The position numbers and the translations under genes are program-made. Below are positions 25,766-34,803 of a stretch of DNA of 64,000 nucleotides, piece after piece. The notes below the pieces were generated by a model. It saw only the letters and a program-made list of their open reading frames with translations. It ran no database searches and had not been told where the DNA came from. How positions within the stretch are numbered: the stretch's first letter is position 1; the number at the start of each line of letters is the position of its first letter. This DNA comes from Flammeovirga yaeyamensis (lineage in GTDB: Bacteria > Bacteroidota > Bacteroidia > Cytophagales > Flammeovirgaceae): assembly GCF_018736045.1 (NCBI RefSeq), contig NZ_CP076133.1:1302001-1366000 (forward strand), written 5' to 3'.

Positions 25766-25851
25766 GCATATCCACACTCAGGTTTTATCATAAATAAATC
25801 TAATACTATTTGGAATTTATTGTATTTCCTTATTCTGAGCCTCTGTTTTAA
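25755..25851. repeat. 97-bp direct repeat, right copy
   Basis: Second copy of 23165-23261, 2590 bp away. Here it is in its native setting: the 3' end of the GH2 gene plus its terminator. The segment between the copies holds the Rpn remnant, the Rhs tip and the LRR gene. Confidence 0.9.
25757..25786. terminator. Bidirectional terminator between LRR and GH2 genes
   Basis: Perfect 10-bp stem AAAACCTGAG/CTCAGGTTTT with a 10-nt loop; the A and T arms serve as U-tracts on both strands. The stop codon of the LRR gene lies in the stem. Confidence 0.8.
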
Positions 25852-28312
25852 CCGTTATGGTTTTAGTTTTTAGCCCTTTTCCTTTAGCGGTGATATTGAT
25901 TGTTCCACCTTTGCCTTCATTGGCTCTAGCGATGACCAATGCCATGCCGTTAAAGAATTTTAGTTTTTTACTATTGGGGAGTACTAGAGAACTAGGATCT
26001 CCATTTCCTGTTGCCTCAAAAGTACCATCACCCGATACGGTAAATTGAATATCTCCATTAAATGTTGCACAGAAGTTTCCTTTGGCATCGATGGCTCTGG
26101 CGGTAACGAAAACCAAGTCTTCACCATCATCCGAAGAGATAATTATTCTGTCGGCAGTAAGTTCGATGGTTTTCGCTTTTAAGTGTGTATTGATGATTTC
26201 TTCACCCACGACTTTACCATCGATATAGGATACTGCTTTCAATTCTCCTTCTTGGTAGGGAACATCCCATCTTAATCGGTAAGGTGATGGGAAATCGTAT
26301 GGCCCCTCGTAGTATTGGAACTGAATAGGAACGATGCCTTTGTCGACACCTTTTACTTTCTTTCCTAGACTTTTTCCGTTCAAGAACAACTCCACTTCTT
26401 CGGCGTTAGTATAGGCAAAAACTGGGATTTCTTCTCCTTCGTATCCTTTCCAATTCCAATGAGGTAACAAGTGAAGCATCGGTGTATCTGTCCACTGACT
26501 TTGATAAAGATAGAATCGATCTTTCTTGAAACCACATAGGTCAACCGGACCAAAGAAAGACGATTTATTCGGCCAATCGCTGTTCCAATACCCGTTGGTA
26601 GAATTATCGCGACCACCATAAGGCGTTGGCTCCCCGAAGTAATCGAAACCTGTCCACATAAACTCTCCTAGGATACTTGGGTTCTGCTCTAAATAGTAGA
26701 ATTCCATATCTGGAGGGTAAGACCAAGAGGGGCCAATAATATCATAACTCGTTACCTGATGGTCTGTATTCTTTTTATATTTTTCTAAGAATGGTGCATG
26801 GTAAACACCTCTCGAACTTGTAATCGATTCCGTTTCCGATCCGTAAATAATCCAATCCGGATGGTTCTTTCTCACTTCCTCATATTTTGCAGCTTTATAG
26901 TTAAAGCCAACAATATCTACTTGGTGAGCCAGTTTGTTTTTAATAGAGTTTTCGTACTGATTGAAACCAGCAGTATTCGGACGAGAAGGATCTTCTTCAT
27001 GACAAATCTTGGCCAATTTCTGAGCCACTTTCCATCCGTCTTTCACTTTTTGTTCTTTGATTTCGTTACCGATACTCCACATAATAATCGAAGGATGGTT
27101 ACGATCACGACGAATCATATCTCTTAAATCACGCTCATGCCACTCATCAAATACTTTATGATATCCGTTTTCAATTTTCTGAATTCCCCATTCATCAAAC
27201 GCTTCGTCTAAGACCAAAAGTCCTATTTCGTCGCAAATTTCCAATTGCTCTCTACTCGGAGGGTTATGTGAAGTACGAATGGCATTCACACCCATTTCCT
27301 TCATAATTTCTAATTGTCTTTGAGTTGCTCTTCGGTTAACGGCCGCTCCCAAAGGACCTAAGTCATGGTGCAAACAAACACCATTGAATTTCGTTAATTC
27401 ACCATTTAAGAAAAAACCTTCTTTGGCTGTAAACTTGATGTCTCTCACACCAAAACGTGTACGGTAAGTATCCATCACCTCACCCTCTTTACTGATAATC
27501 TCAGTAACTAATTGATATAAATTGGGATCATCAATCGACCACAATAGAGGCTGAATAATGTTAAACGATTGTTGTGCTATAATGGTCTTTTTCCCCTCAG
27601 CAATGGTCTTTTGATGAAGCTCTTTCACAGTATTACCATTTGCATCAACCACTTTATTCTTGATGCTCACTATCTCATCACTTAGCTTAAAGTTTTGCAC
27701 TTCCACCTGTATATCGATAGTAGCCACTCTAGAAGTAACATTATGGGCTTTTACAAATGTGCCCCAATGATTCACTCTAACATCATTATTAATATTTAAC
27801 CACACCTTACGGTACATACCTGCTCCAGGATACCATCTCGAAGAAAGATCTTCCGGTTTCACTTTTACGGCAATAATATTTTCTTCCTCTTGTTTTAGAT
27901 AAGGCGTTAAATCGTATTCAAACCCCAAGTAACCAAACGGCCTTTTACCTAAATAATGTCCGTTAATCCACACTTCGGAGTTGTTCATTACCCCTTCAAA
28001 TTCGATGGTCACATGTTTATCTTTTTGGGTATTGGTTAACGTAAAATGCTTTCTGTACCAACCTTCACCATGGAAAGGTAAACCACCACATCTAGCGTTA
28101 TATTCATTCGAAAACGGACCTTCAATTGCCCAATCGTGTGGGATGCGTACCGTTCTCCAATCTTCATCATTTAGTCCGATGGATTCCCCATCTTTTACCT
28201 CACCTTTATAAAATTTCCAATCTTTATTAAAATCTGTTTGTCCATCCGACTGTGCCCAAGAAGGGGACGACATCAAGAGGAAACAGATTAGAATCTTTAA
28301 GTAATTCTTCAT
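25817..28312 (-). CDS. Exported GH2 glycoside hydrolase (beta-galactosidase-like)
   Basis: 831 residues with a signal peptide (LLMSSPSWAQ). Domain order: sugar-binding jelly roll (about 30-180), immunoglobulin-like domain (to about 290), TIM barrel with acid/base E417 in MWSIGNEIKE and probable nucleophile E493 in IIYGSETESI, then two further beta domains (DUF4982 and C5-type) up to the end. This layout is that of Bacteroidota polysaccharide-locus GH2 enzymes, mostly beta-galactosidases. Divergent from the sulfatase 28699-30207 and next to the L-galactose operon, it probably acts on a sulfated galactan. The exact linkage is unknown. Confidence 0.9.
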   Translation of the reverse strand: MKNYLKILICFLLMSSPSWAQSDGQTDFNKDWKFYKGEVKDGESIGLNDEDWRTVRIPHDWAIEGPFSNEYNARCGGLPFHGEGWYRKHFTLTNTQKDKHVTIEFEGVMNNSEVWINGHYLGKRPFGYLGFEYDLTPYLKQEEENIIAVKVKPEDLSSRWYPGAGMYRKVWLNINNDVRVNHWGTFVKAHNVTSRVATIDIQVEVQNFKLSDEIVSIKNKVVDANGNTVKELHQKTIAEGKKTIIAQQSFNIIQPLLWSIDDPNLYQLVTEIISKEGEVMDTYRTRFGVRDIKFTAKEGFFLNGELTKFNGVCLHHDLGPLGAAVNRRATQRQLEIMKEMGVNAIRTSHNPPSREQLEICDEIGLLVLDEAFDEWGIQKIENGYHKVFDEWHERDLRDMIRRDRNHPSIIMWSIGNEIKEQKVKDGWKVAQKLAKICHEEDPSRPNTAGFNQYENSIKNKLAHQVDIVGFNYKAAKYEEVRKNHPDWIIYGSETESITSSRGVYHAPFLEKYKKNTDHQVTSYDIIGPSWSYPPDMEFYYLEQNPSILGEFMWTGFDYFGEPTPYGGRDNSTNGYWNSDWPNKSSFFGPVDLCGFKKDRFYLYQSQWTDTPMLHLLPHWNWKGYEGEEIPVFAYTNAEEVELFLNGKSLGKKVKGVDKGIVPIQFQYYEGPYDFPSPYRLRWDVPYQEGELKAVSYIDGKVVGEEIINTHLKAKTIELTADRIIISSDDGEDLVFVTARAIDAKGNFCATFNGDIQFTVSGDGTFEATGNGDPSSLVLPNSKKLKFFNGMALVIARANEGKGGTINITAKGKGLKTKTITVKTEAQNKEIQ

Positions 28313-28640
28313 TATCTTTTGTTGGTCTTATTAGTTTGAAAAATCAAATCATACTCTCGATTTAAAAAGCATATACAATTATATTTTATTGGGTGATGAG
28401 GTACCGTTGTCATTTCGATTTTAAAAAATCACCCCCTTTCTAAATAACTAAAATTGGTGTGTTTGAGTCTTCATATTAACCAGAACAGATCATTTGATGA
28501 TGGAAAGAAGTCAAACATAAAATCTAAAAGGACAGTAAATGTTTCAAGGTGAATAGTATGGACTTCTGCCTTTTTTGTGTTAAAAGAAGTAATAATTGTG
28601 TACAAAAAGAGGGGAGTTTTTTTATTTCTTTACACCCACC

Positions 28641-28670
28641 TTTGATGCCTAAAGGTTTCCTCTACATTTG
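28641..28670 (+). promoter_or_regulatory. Candidate promoter of the sulfatase 28699-30207
   Basis: TTTG (28641-28644) and TACATTTG (28663-28670) match the Bacteroidota -33 and -7 boxes with an 18-bp spacer, 28 bp before the ATG at 28699. The rest of the 386-bp divergent gap 28313-28698 carries the GH2 promoter, for which I see only an imperfect box, and no gene. Confidence 0.55.
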
Positions 28671-28698
28671 TAAGCACCACAATTTATATTTAAGTGAG

Positions 28699-30207
28699 AT
28701 GAGATTATTACAAACAACATTCATAGGCGCACTTCTTTTATTTTTTGCGTCTTGCCATAAAAACGAACCAAAGAAATTTGATAAGCCAAACATTGTATGG
28801 GTCATGTTGGAAGACATCAGTCATGACTTCGAGTGTTATGGTATGCCAGCAGTAAAAACTCCAACGTTTAATGCCTTGGCAGAAGAAGGTACATTGTATT
28901 ACAATTGTTATGGGACAGCATCAATTTGTTCGACCAATAGATCGGCCATGATGGTGGGCGCGCACCAAAGGTTAACGAATACCCACCATCATAGAAGTAA
29001 TCGAGACGAACCTTTATCAGCTCCTTTCAAGCCTTTCACTTATCAATTGAAACAAGAGGGTTACACCACTATTTTAGGTCATGATAAAGTAAGAAATAGA
29101 GGGAGAAAGATTGATGTCAACTTCAAACACAAACCAATTGGTAACTGGGAAGAAGACTTCGGCTTATTTGATAAATACGATACTTTCACAGCAGAGGATC
29201 AACCGTTTTTTGCTCAGATACAATTGGCGGTAACGCATCGTGGTGATTGGTGGAATGAGGTAAGAGAACAATCGGAACACCCGGTCGATCCTGCCGAAGT
29301 AGTGTTGCCAGAAGATTATGCCGACCATCCTGCCATTCGTTTGGATTGGGCAAAATACTTGGATCAGGTAGAATATGCCGATAACGAAATGCAAATGCTG
29401 ATCGATGAGTTGAAGGACAAAGGAATGTACGACAACACCGTAATTATCGTTATAGGCGACAACGGTAGATGTAATGTTAAGGGTAAAGGCTATTTGTTTG
29501 ATTCAGGATCAAGAATTCCTTTGATTGTGAAATGGCCAAAAGGATATGAGCATGATCAAGAATCTCAACAAATTATTGCAAGTACAGATATTACGGCGAC
29601 TATCTTAGATATCGCAGGAGTTGATCTTCCAGAATATTTAACGGGGCAATCTTTTATCGATGAGCACTTCGACCGTAAAAATGTGTACTCTTACAGGGGA
29701 TTATGGGATGAAATTCCTGAACAAATGAGCTCTATTTCCACAGAACAGTTTAGATATATTCGTAACGATAAACCAGAAATCCCATACGATACACATCAAG
29801 GGTATTTGGAGTGGTACCGTCCGGCATTGCATGTAATGAGAACCCTAAACAAAGAAGGGAAACTGAATGAAAAGCAAGAAAGGTGGTTCTCTCCAACAAA
29901 ACCAAAAGAAGAATTGTACGATTTCAAAAACGATCCTTATGAAACTCAGAATTTGGCAAATCATCCGGAATATCAAGATATATTAAAGAAGTTGAGAGAA
30001 GAAACGTATTTGTTAGATAAACAAATGACACCAGTCTCTACAGTTTATGATCCTAAACCAGTTCCTGGATTGAAACCTATAGAATACGTAAAAGAGTATC
30101 ATCCAGAAGCCTACGCAAGAATGTTAGCAGGTGAGGAGATCGGACATAAAAAATATTCGAAACTCTATAAGAAACATATAGCTGAACAAAATCAGCAATC
30201 AAAATAA
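28699..30207 (+). CDS. Lipoprotein sulfatase (S1-type, S1_8-like) with atypical FGly motif
   Basis: 502 residues from the ATG at 28699; the frame extends 150 bp upstream through the promoter. Lipobox LLLFFASC (C19). Sulfatase core: WVMLEDISHDFECYG, active-site ASICSTNRSAMMVG (C77), HHHRS, ILGHDK, and VIGDNGRCN for the distal metal site. The active-site motif reads C-S-T-N-R, with Thr where Pro or Ala is usual. Overall pattern resembles S1_8. Surface-anchored desulfation of a polysaccharide is the likely role, with the divergent GH2. Confidence 0.85.
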   Translation: MRLLQTTFIGALLLFFASCHKNEPKKFDKPNIVWVMLEDISHDFECYGMPAVKTPTFNALAEEGTLYYNCYGTASICSTNRSAMMVGAHQRLTNTHHHRSNRDEPLSAPFKPFTYQLKQEGYTTILGHDKVRNRGRKIDVNFKHKPIGNWEEDFGLFDKYDTFTAEDQPFFAQIQLAVTHRGDWWNEVREQSEHPVDPAEVVLPEDYADHPAIRLDWAKYLDQVEYADNEMQMLIDELKDKGMYDNTVIIVIGDNGRCNVKGKGYLFDSGSRIPLIVKWPKGYEHDQESQQIIASTDITATILDIAGVDLPEYLTGQSFIDEHFDRKNVYSYRGLWDEIPEQMSSISTEQFRYIRNDKPEIPYDTHQGYLEWYRPALHVMRTLNKEGKLNEKQERWFSPTKPKEELYDFKNDPYETQNLANHPEYQDILKKLREETYLLDKQMTPVSTVYDPKPVPGLKPIEYVKEYHPEAYARMLAGEEIGHKKYSKLYKKHIAEQNQQSK

Positions 30208-30219
30208 TATTGATCTAAT

Positions 30220-30281
30220 GGTTCGAGTGTTAAGCGACAGCGACACTCGGACCAAAATAACGTAAGAGGTCTCCTGACCTC
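30220..30281 (+). repeat. Pair of REP-like palindromes
   Basis: First hairpin: GGTTCGAGTGT (30220-30230) with ACACTCGGACC (30243-30253). Second: GAGGTC (30266-30271) with GACCTC (30276-30281), preceded by GTAA. They lie in the gap between the convergent sulfatase and LacI genes. GC-rich palindromes of this type stand out against the AT-rich background. Confidence 0.6.
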
Positions 30282-30338
30282 GAATATAATTTTAGAATGA
30301 TGTGTGACTAAAAAGCATACTTAATTACCTCAAAAAAA

Positions 30339-30356
30339 ACGTCAGTTTTCTGGCGT
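30339..30356. terminator. Bidirectional terminator between sulfatase and lacI-type gene
   Basis: Stem ACGTCAG/CTGGCGT with a TTTT loop, flanked by eight A on the left and eight T on the right (30358-30365). Confidence 0.85.
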
Positions 30357-30480
30357 ATTTTTTTTGCATTACTATTTACTTGATATTCAATTTATTCTTT
30401 TGATAACAATATGTTCTACTCTAGCTATACATTAAGAGCAAACTTTAATATCAATTTTATAAAAAATAAGAAACATAAGG

Positions 30481-31488
30481 TTAGGTGGTAGCGGTACTAT
30501 CCCTCACCATCAACTCCGTTTCCAATACAATATGTTCCGATTTTAAATCGTCTGAAGTATTAAACAAAATCTCAATCGCCTTCTTGCCCATATCGTAAGA
30601 AGGCTGTTTTACGGTCGTCAATTTCGGGGAAGTATAGATGGAAACGGGTTCATCAGCATACCCAATAATGGATATATCTTTAGGAATCTCTAAACCTTCT
30701 TGTTTACAAATCTCCATGGCTTGGAACGCAATGTAATCAGTCACCGCAAATAAGGCAGTAGGTCGGTGTTCATCATTAAGCATTTTTCTTAATGCTTTTT
30801 CCCAATCGTTTTGCACCTCAGTAGAAATCACCATATCCGAATGGAAGGGAAGCTGACTGTCTTTAAGAGCCTCAACATACCCCATATATCGATTAAAAGT
30901 AGTCGAAATTCCTTCTTCACCTTTTAAGTGCACAATATGCTGATGTCCATTTTTTATCAGATAATCGACGGCTTTAAAGGCCCCATCGAAATCGTCTGTA
31001 ATCACTACAGAAGTATCAATGTCCTCACAAATTCTATCCAATAAGATGATGGGAATGCCTTCATCATATATATCATTTAAATAGGAGTAATCCTCTCTAT
31101 CTTGTGATAGGGCAATCAGTAATCCATCAACTTTAAGATCGGATAAATTGAAGCAATTTTCTTTTTCCTGTTCATAACTTCGTCCAGAACTTTTGATGAT
31201 CAACTGATAGTTTAATTCCCTTGCCCGATCTTCTATACCGTGCAACATCATTGAGAAGAAATTATGGTTGTATTCTGGAATCACCACACCCACTGTTTTG
31301 GTTGAGTTTTGTTGTAAGTTTTTTGCCAATTGGTTCGGTCTGTACTTCCATTTCTTCGCCAATTCTTCAACTTTTTTCCTTGTCGATTCAGAGATTCTTT
31401 CCCCTCCATTCAAGGCTCTTGATACGGTGGTAACCGATACATTTAATGCTTTGGCAATGTCTTTTATGGTGACTCTATCTTTTTTCAT
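30481..31488 (-). CDS. LacI-family transcriptional regulator
   Basis: 335 residues. N-terminal LacI HTH and hinge (TIKDIAKALNVSVTTVSRAL, NQLAKNLQ), then a periplasmic-binding-like sugar domain (VGVVIPEYNHNFFSMMLHGI through ISIIGYADEPVSIYTSPKLT). Divergent from the sugar-catabolic operon starting at 31691, so it is the likely repressor, with the pathway sugar or an intermediate as effector. Confidence 0.93.
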   Translation of the reverse strand: MKKDRVTIKDIAKALNVSVTTVSRALNGGERISESTRKKVEELAKKWKYRPNQLAKNLQQNSTKTVGVVIPEYNHNFFSMMLHGIEDRARELNYQLIIKSSGRSYEQEKENCFNLSDLKVDGLLIALSQDREDYSYLNDIYDEGIPIILLDRICEDIDTSVVITDDFDGAFKAVDYLIKNGHQHIVHLKGEEGISTTFNRYMGYVEALKDSQLPFHSDMVISTEVQNDWEKALRKMLNDEHRPTALFAVTDYIAFQAMEICKQEGLEIPKDISIIGYADEPVSIYTSPKLTTVKQPSYDMGKKAIEILFNTSDDLKSEHIVLETELMVRDSTATT

Positions 31489-31570
31489 TTTCCCTTTCTG
31501 TTTTCGGAGGGTAATTTCTCAAAAAAAACATCAAAAAGCAAAATCTTAAAACCTTTGTTTTTACTATTGT

Positions 31571-31614
31571 GCAAACGTTAAACTTTCTTCTTTTTGATGC
31601 CCTATATACATTTG
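31571..31614 (+). promoter_or_regulatory. Operon promoter with possible LacI-type operator
   Basis: TACATTTG (31607-31614) fits the -7 box, 77 bp before the ATG at 31691. GCAAACGTTA at 31571-31580 contains the AACGTT core with a central CpG common to LacI-family operators and would overlap the upstream promoter region. The outer arms are not well matched, so the operator is tentative. Confidence 0.4.
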
Positions 31615-31690
31615 TTTCGTGATCAATAACAAGTCACAAAACAATCCAATTAGCTTATAAATATATACTCTTATTTTAAGTATAAATGAA

Positions 31691-32542
31691 ATGAAAAAGA
31701 TAGATGCACATCATCATTTATGGAAGTATTCTCCAGTGGAACATGCTTGGATAAACGATGAAATGTCGGTACTAAAACAAGATTATCTTCCAAAGCAATT
31801 GTGGGAAGAAATGTCGAAGAGTGGATACGAAGGGTGCGTGGCAGTACAGGCAAGTCAGACAGAACAAGAGACTCAATTTTTATTACAAGAAGCGAGTGTA
31901 AATCCGTTCATTTTAGGTGTTGTGGGTTGGGTAAATTTATCGAACAGCAGCATTAAAGATAGATTACAATACTTTTCGAAATTCTCCGATTTTAAAGGAG
32001 TTCGTCACGTATTGCAAGACGAGGAAGACGATCAGTTTATGTTAAGAGAAGAGTTCTTAAGAGGCATTGCAGCTTTAAAAGAATTCGACCTTACTTACGA
32101 CATTTTGATCTTCCCAAAACACCTTCCGTTTGCAAAGGAATTGGTAGAGAAATTTCCGGAACAACCTTTCGTTATCGATCATATAGCGAAGCCAGAAATT
32201 AAAGAAGGAAAGTTCGAACCTTGGGCATCCGATTTAAAGAAAATTGCACACTATCCAAACGTGATGTGTAAACTTTCTGGAATGGTTACTGAGGCCGATT
32301 GGAAACAGTGGACAAAGGAAGAGTTGCACCAATACATTCAAGTGGTGGTCGACGCTTTCGGAGTAGATCGTTTGATGATTGGTTCGGATTGGCCGGTATG
32401 CAAATTGGCAGGGGAGTATTCTGAAGTGATGCAAGTGGTAGAAGACTTTTTTACTGATGCAAATGATAGGAAAAAAGTGATGGGTGAGAATGCAATGTCG
32501 TTCTATAATCTCACTTTAAAGAACCAAGAGGTGAACATTTAG
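31691..32542 (+). CDS. COG3618 amidohydrolase: L-galactono/L-fucono-lactonase
   Basis: 283-residue TIM-barrel metal hydrolase. DAHHHLW near the N-terminus, KGVRHVLQDE, FVIDHIAKPEI, and MIGSDWPVC are signatures of the COG3618 sugar-lactonase group. In characterised relatives it opens L-galactono-1,5-lactone or L-fucono-1,5-lactone. Here it is first in an operon whose later genes (UxaA, UxaB) point to L-galactonate. Divergent from the LacI gene. Confidence 0.85.
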   Translation: MKKIDAHHHLWKYSPVEHAWINDEMSVLKQDYLPKQLWEEMSKSGYEGCVAVQASQTEQETQFLLQEASVNPFILGVVGWVNLSNSSIKDRLQYFSKFSDFKGVRHVLQDEEDDQFMLREEFLRGIAALKEFDLTYDILIFPKHLPFAKELVEKFPEQPFVIDHIAKPEIKEGKFEPWASDLKKIAHYPNVMCKLSGMVTEADWKQWTKEELHQYIQVVVDAFGVDRLMIGSDWPVCKLAGEYSEVMQVVEDFFTDANDRKKVMGENAMSFYNLTLKNQEVNI

Positions 32543-32680
32543 TCAAATCTAGGGGGAAAATTTTATTCACTACCTTTTTTTGATAATCATCCATAAAAAA
32601 ATTAGGAAATAGCATACATATCGAACAGTAAATGACTTGTAGGTAATACCAAGTAGCTGTTTGAATGTAGCATGAAATAA

Positions 32681-33643
32681 ATGAATAATAAGATGATCAA
32701 TACACTAACAAAACCTACTTATCAAGCAGACGCTAATAAAGATAATTATGGTTTTTCTCACGGATCTAGATTGGTCTTAGGTTGCTCTGGACTTGGTGGA
32801 GTTTGGGGTGCTGTAGAAGAAGAAGAATCTGTAAAAGTTATACTAAGTGCACTAGAAAATGGTATCAGTACTTTAGATACTGCACCATCGTACAACAGAT
32901 CGGAAGAATTTGTTGGAAAAGCATTAAAACAATGGAATGGCGAACGTCCATTTATCAGTACAAAAATTGGTAGATTATTCGCCGAAAAAGCAGACGAGTT
33001 TAAACTAGATTACACTCGTGATACCATGCTTCGTAGTATGGAAAACAGTTTGAACAAATTGAATACAGATTATGTAGACGTATTGTTCTTACATGAGCCA
33101 CATATGTTGCCTTACGATAAGCAAGATGATATTATTGAAACATTATCGTATATCAAAGCGCAAGGTATGGCAAAAAAAATCGGTGTAGGTGGTAACCCGG
33201 TTGATGATTTCTATCCGTTCTTCGAATCAGGAATTTTTGATGTTGTATCAGGCTTCATGAAAATGGATGCTTGTAACATGTCAGCTTTCGAAAGAGACAT
33301 TCCTTATTTCCAAGAAAACAACATTGCTTACTATGCTGCATCTGCATTGCATATGGGCTTGTTGGGAGCACGTTTTGACAAACTATGCGAAGAGCGTCCA
33401 AACAACGAATGGATCTCTAATAAAGATGTGGATATAGCGATTAACATCAAAAAGATTGCAGACGAGAACAATATGGATATAGCGGAGCTTTCTTTACGTT
33501 ATCTGATGTCTGTGAAAGAAGCAACTCGTGTGGTTATCGGTTCAAGAAAGATTTCTCAAATCGAATCGACTGTCGATTGCTGGAACAAAGGATCACTTTC
33601 AGAAGATCTATTTAATCAAATCACCAACTGTATCTATAACTAA
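32681..33643 (+). CDS. Aldo/keto reductase: probable L-galactose 1-dehydrogenase
   Basis: 320-residue AKR barrel with catalytic tetrad D66 and Y71 (TLDTAPSYNRSEEFVG), K95 (FISTKIGR) and H138 (VLFLHEPH), and the NADP-site segment VVIGSRKISQIES. This subgroup includes plant and Bacteroides L-galactose dehydrogenases and L-fucose dehydrogenases. Proposed role: L-galactose to L-galactono-1,5-lactone. An alternative start is the ATG at 32693. The next gene begins 9 bp downstream. Confidence 0.85.
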   Translation: MNNKMINTLTKPTYQADANKDNYGFSHGSRLVLGCSGLGGVWGAVEEEESVKVILSALENGISTLDTAPSYNRSEEFVGKALKQWNGERPFISTKIGRLFAEKADEFKLDYTRDTMLRSMENSLNKLNTDYVDVLFLHEPHMLPYDKQDDIIETLSYIKAQGMAKKIGVGGNPVDDFYPFFESGIFDVVSGFMKMDACNMSAFERDIPYFQENNIAYYAASALHMGLLGARFDKLCEERPNNEWISNKDVDIAINIKKIADENNMDIAELSLRYLMSVKEATRVVIGSRKISQIESTVDCWNKGSLSEDLFNQITNCIYN

Positions 33644-33652
33644 ACAACAACA

Positions 33653-34681
33653 ATGAAAACAATCGTTTTAAATAAACCAGGAGAATTTGAGGTAACAGAA
33701 ACTGTTCAACCTACAGAAGAATTACAAGCAGGAGAGGCTTTAGTAAAAGTACACAGAATTGGTATTTGTGGTACCGATTTACACGCTTACACTGGTAAAC
33801 AACCTTTCTTTACGTATCCAAGAATTTTGGGTCATGAGTTGGGAGTAGAAGTATTGGCTGTGGCTGAGGGCGTGAGCAATGTAAAAGTGGGCGACAAATG
33901 TTCTGTAGAACCTTACTTCAATAAAACGGAAGACCACGCAGTGCAAAGAGGTTTTACCAACTGCGGTGAAAATATTTCTGTATTCGGTGTACACGAAGAC
34001 GGTGGTATGAGAGAATTCTTTAAGATTCCAGCACAATACCTTCACGCTTCAAAATCACTGGGTTACGATCAGTTGGCTTTGGTAGAGACATTAAGTATTG
34101 GATGCCATGCGGTAAACAGAGCTAAAGTAGGTGCTGAAGATACAGTTTTAGTGATTGGTGCAGGTCCTATCGGAATGGGTGCTTGTCAGTTTGCAATGGC
34201 AGCAGGCGCGAAAACAGTCATGTTGGATATCAACGAAAGTCGTTTGGATTTCTGTTTGAAGCACATCAAAGTAGATGGTACAGTACAAGTGGACCAAGAA
34301 GCAGATGTGACAGAAAAGCGTATTAGAGAGCAATTTGATGGTAACCTTCCAACCGTAGTAATCGATGCAACAGGTAATAAATTCTCTATGGCCAACACTT
34401 TACAGTATACTGCATCAGCAGGACGTATCGTATTTGTCGGTCTTTTCCCTGGTGATTTTTCTTTCCACGATCCTTATTTCCACAAGAAAGAATTAACGAT
34501 CATGGCCTCAAGAAACTCATTGCCAGCTGATTTCGATCAGATTATTGAAATGATTGAAAACGGTCAGATTGATACAGATCCATGGATCACTCACAAAATA
34601 TTATTTACTGATATCGCCGATCATTTTGATAGCTGGTTAAAACCAGAAACAGGAGTGATCAAAGCGATGTTAGAACTTTAG
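33653..34681 (+). CDS. Zn-type alcohol dehydrogenase: probable L-galactonate 5-dehydrogenase
   Basis: 342-residue MDR dehydrogenase. Catalytic zinc region GICGTDLHAYTG and ILGHELGVEV, Rossmann GAGPIGMGACQFAMAAGA. The structural-zinc loop is atypical: instead of four cysteines it has SVEPYFNKTEDHAVQRG with only C of TNCGEN, so the structural zinc is probably absent. Similar enzymes (E. coli YjjN/LgoD, the B. vulgatus L-galactonate dehydrogenase) oxidise L-galactonate to D-tagaturonate, which fits the downstream UxaB and UxaA. Confidence 0.83.
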   Translation: MKTIVLNKPGEFEVTETVQPTEELQAGEALVKVHRIGICGTDLHAYTGKQPFFTYPRILGHELGVEVLAVAEGVSNVKVGDKCSVEPYFNKTEDHAVQRGFTNCGENISVFGVHEDGGMREFFKIPAQYLHASKSLGYDQLALVETLSIGCHAVNRAKVGAEDTVLVIGAGPIGMGACQFAMAAGAKTVMLDINESRLDFCLKHIKVDGTVQVDQEADVTEKRIREQFDGNLPTVVIDATGNKFSMANTLQYTASAGRIVFVGLFPGDFSFHDPYFHKKELTIMASRNSLPADFDQIIEMIENGQIDTDPWITHKILFTDIADHFDSWLKPETGVIKAMLEL

Positions 34682-34706
34682 ACTAACGAATTTGATGACA
34701 TCATTT

Positions 34707-34731
34707 GTAGGGACGTTGCATTGCAACGTCC
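34707..34731 (+). repeat. REP-like palindrome with GTAG
   Basis: GTAG (34707-34710) directly precedes GGACGTTGC, a 3-nt loop and GCAACGTCC (34711-34731). GTAG next to a hairpin is the classical layout of REP units processed by RAYT enzymes. It lies in the gap between the dehydrogenase and the permease gene and may attenuate readthrough. Confidence 0.7.
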
Positions 34732-34803
34732 TATCTAAGGCACAATAATGACCTTACTCAAAGATGAAAACTTCGAATTATCTCACAATCAACATATAAT
34801 GAA

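Noticed and set aside
31691-34681. L-fucose oxidation pathway as the main reading of the operon
   Set aside because: Lactonase, AKR, permease and mutarotase would fit, but UxaA plus UxaB and an LgoD-like dehydrogenase fit L-galactonate to D-tagaturonate to D-altronate better. L-fucose stays as an alternative.
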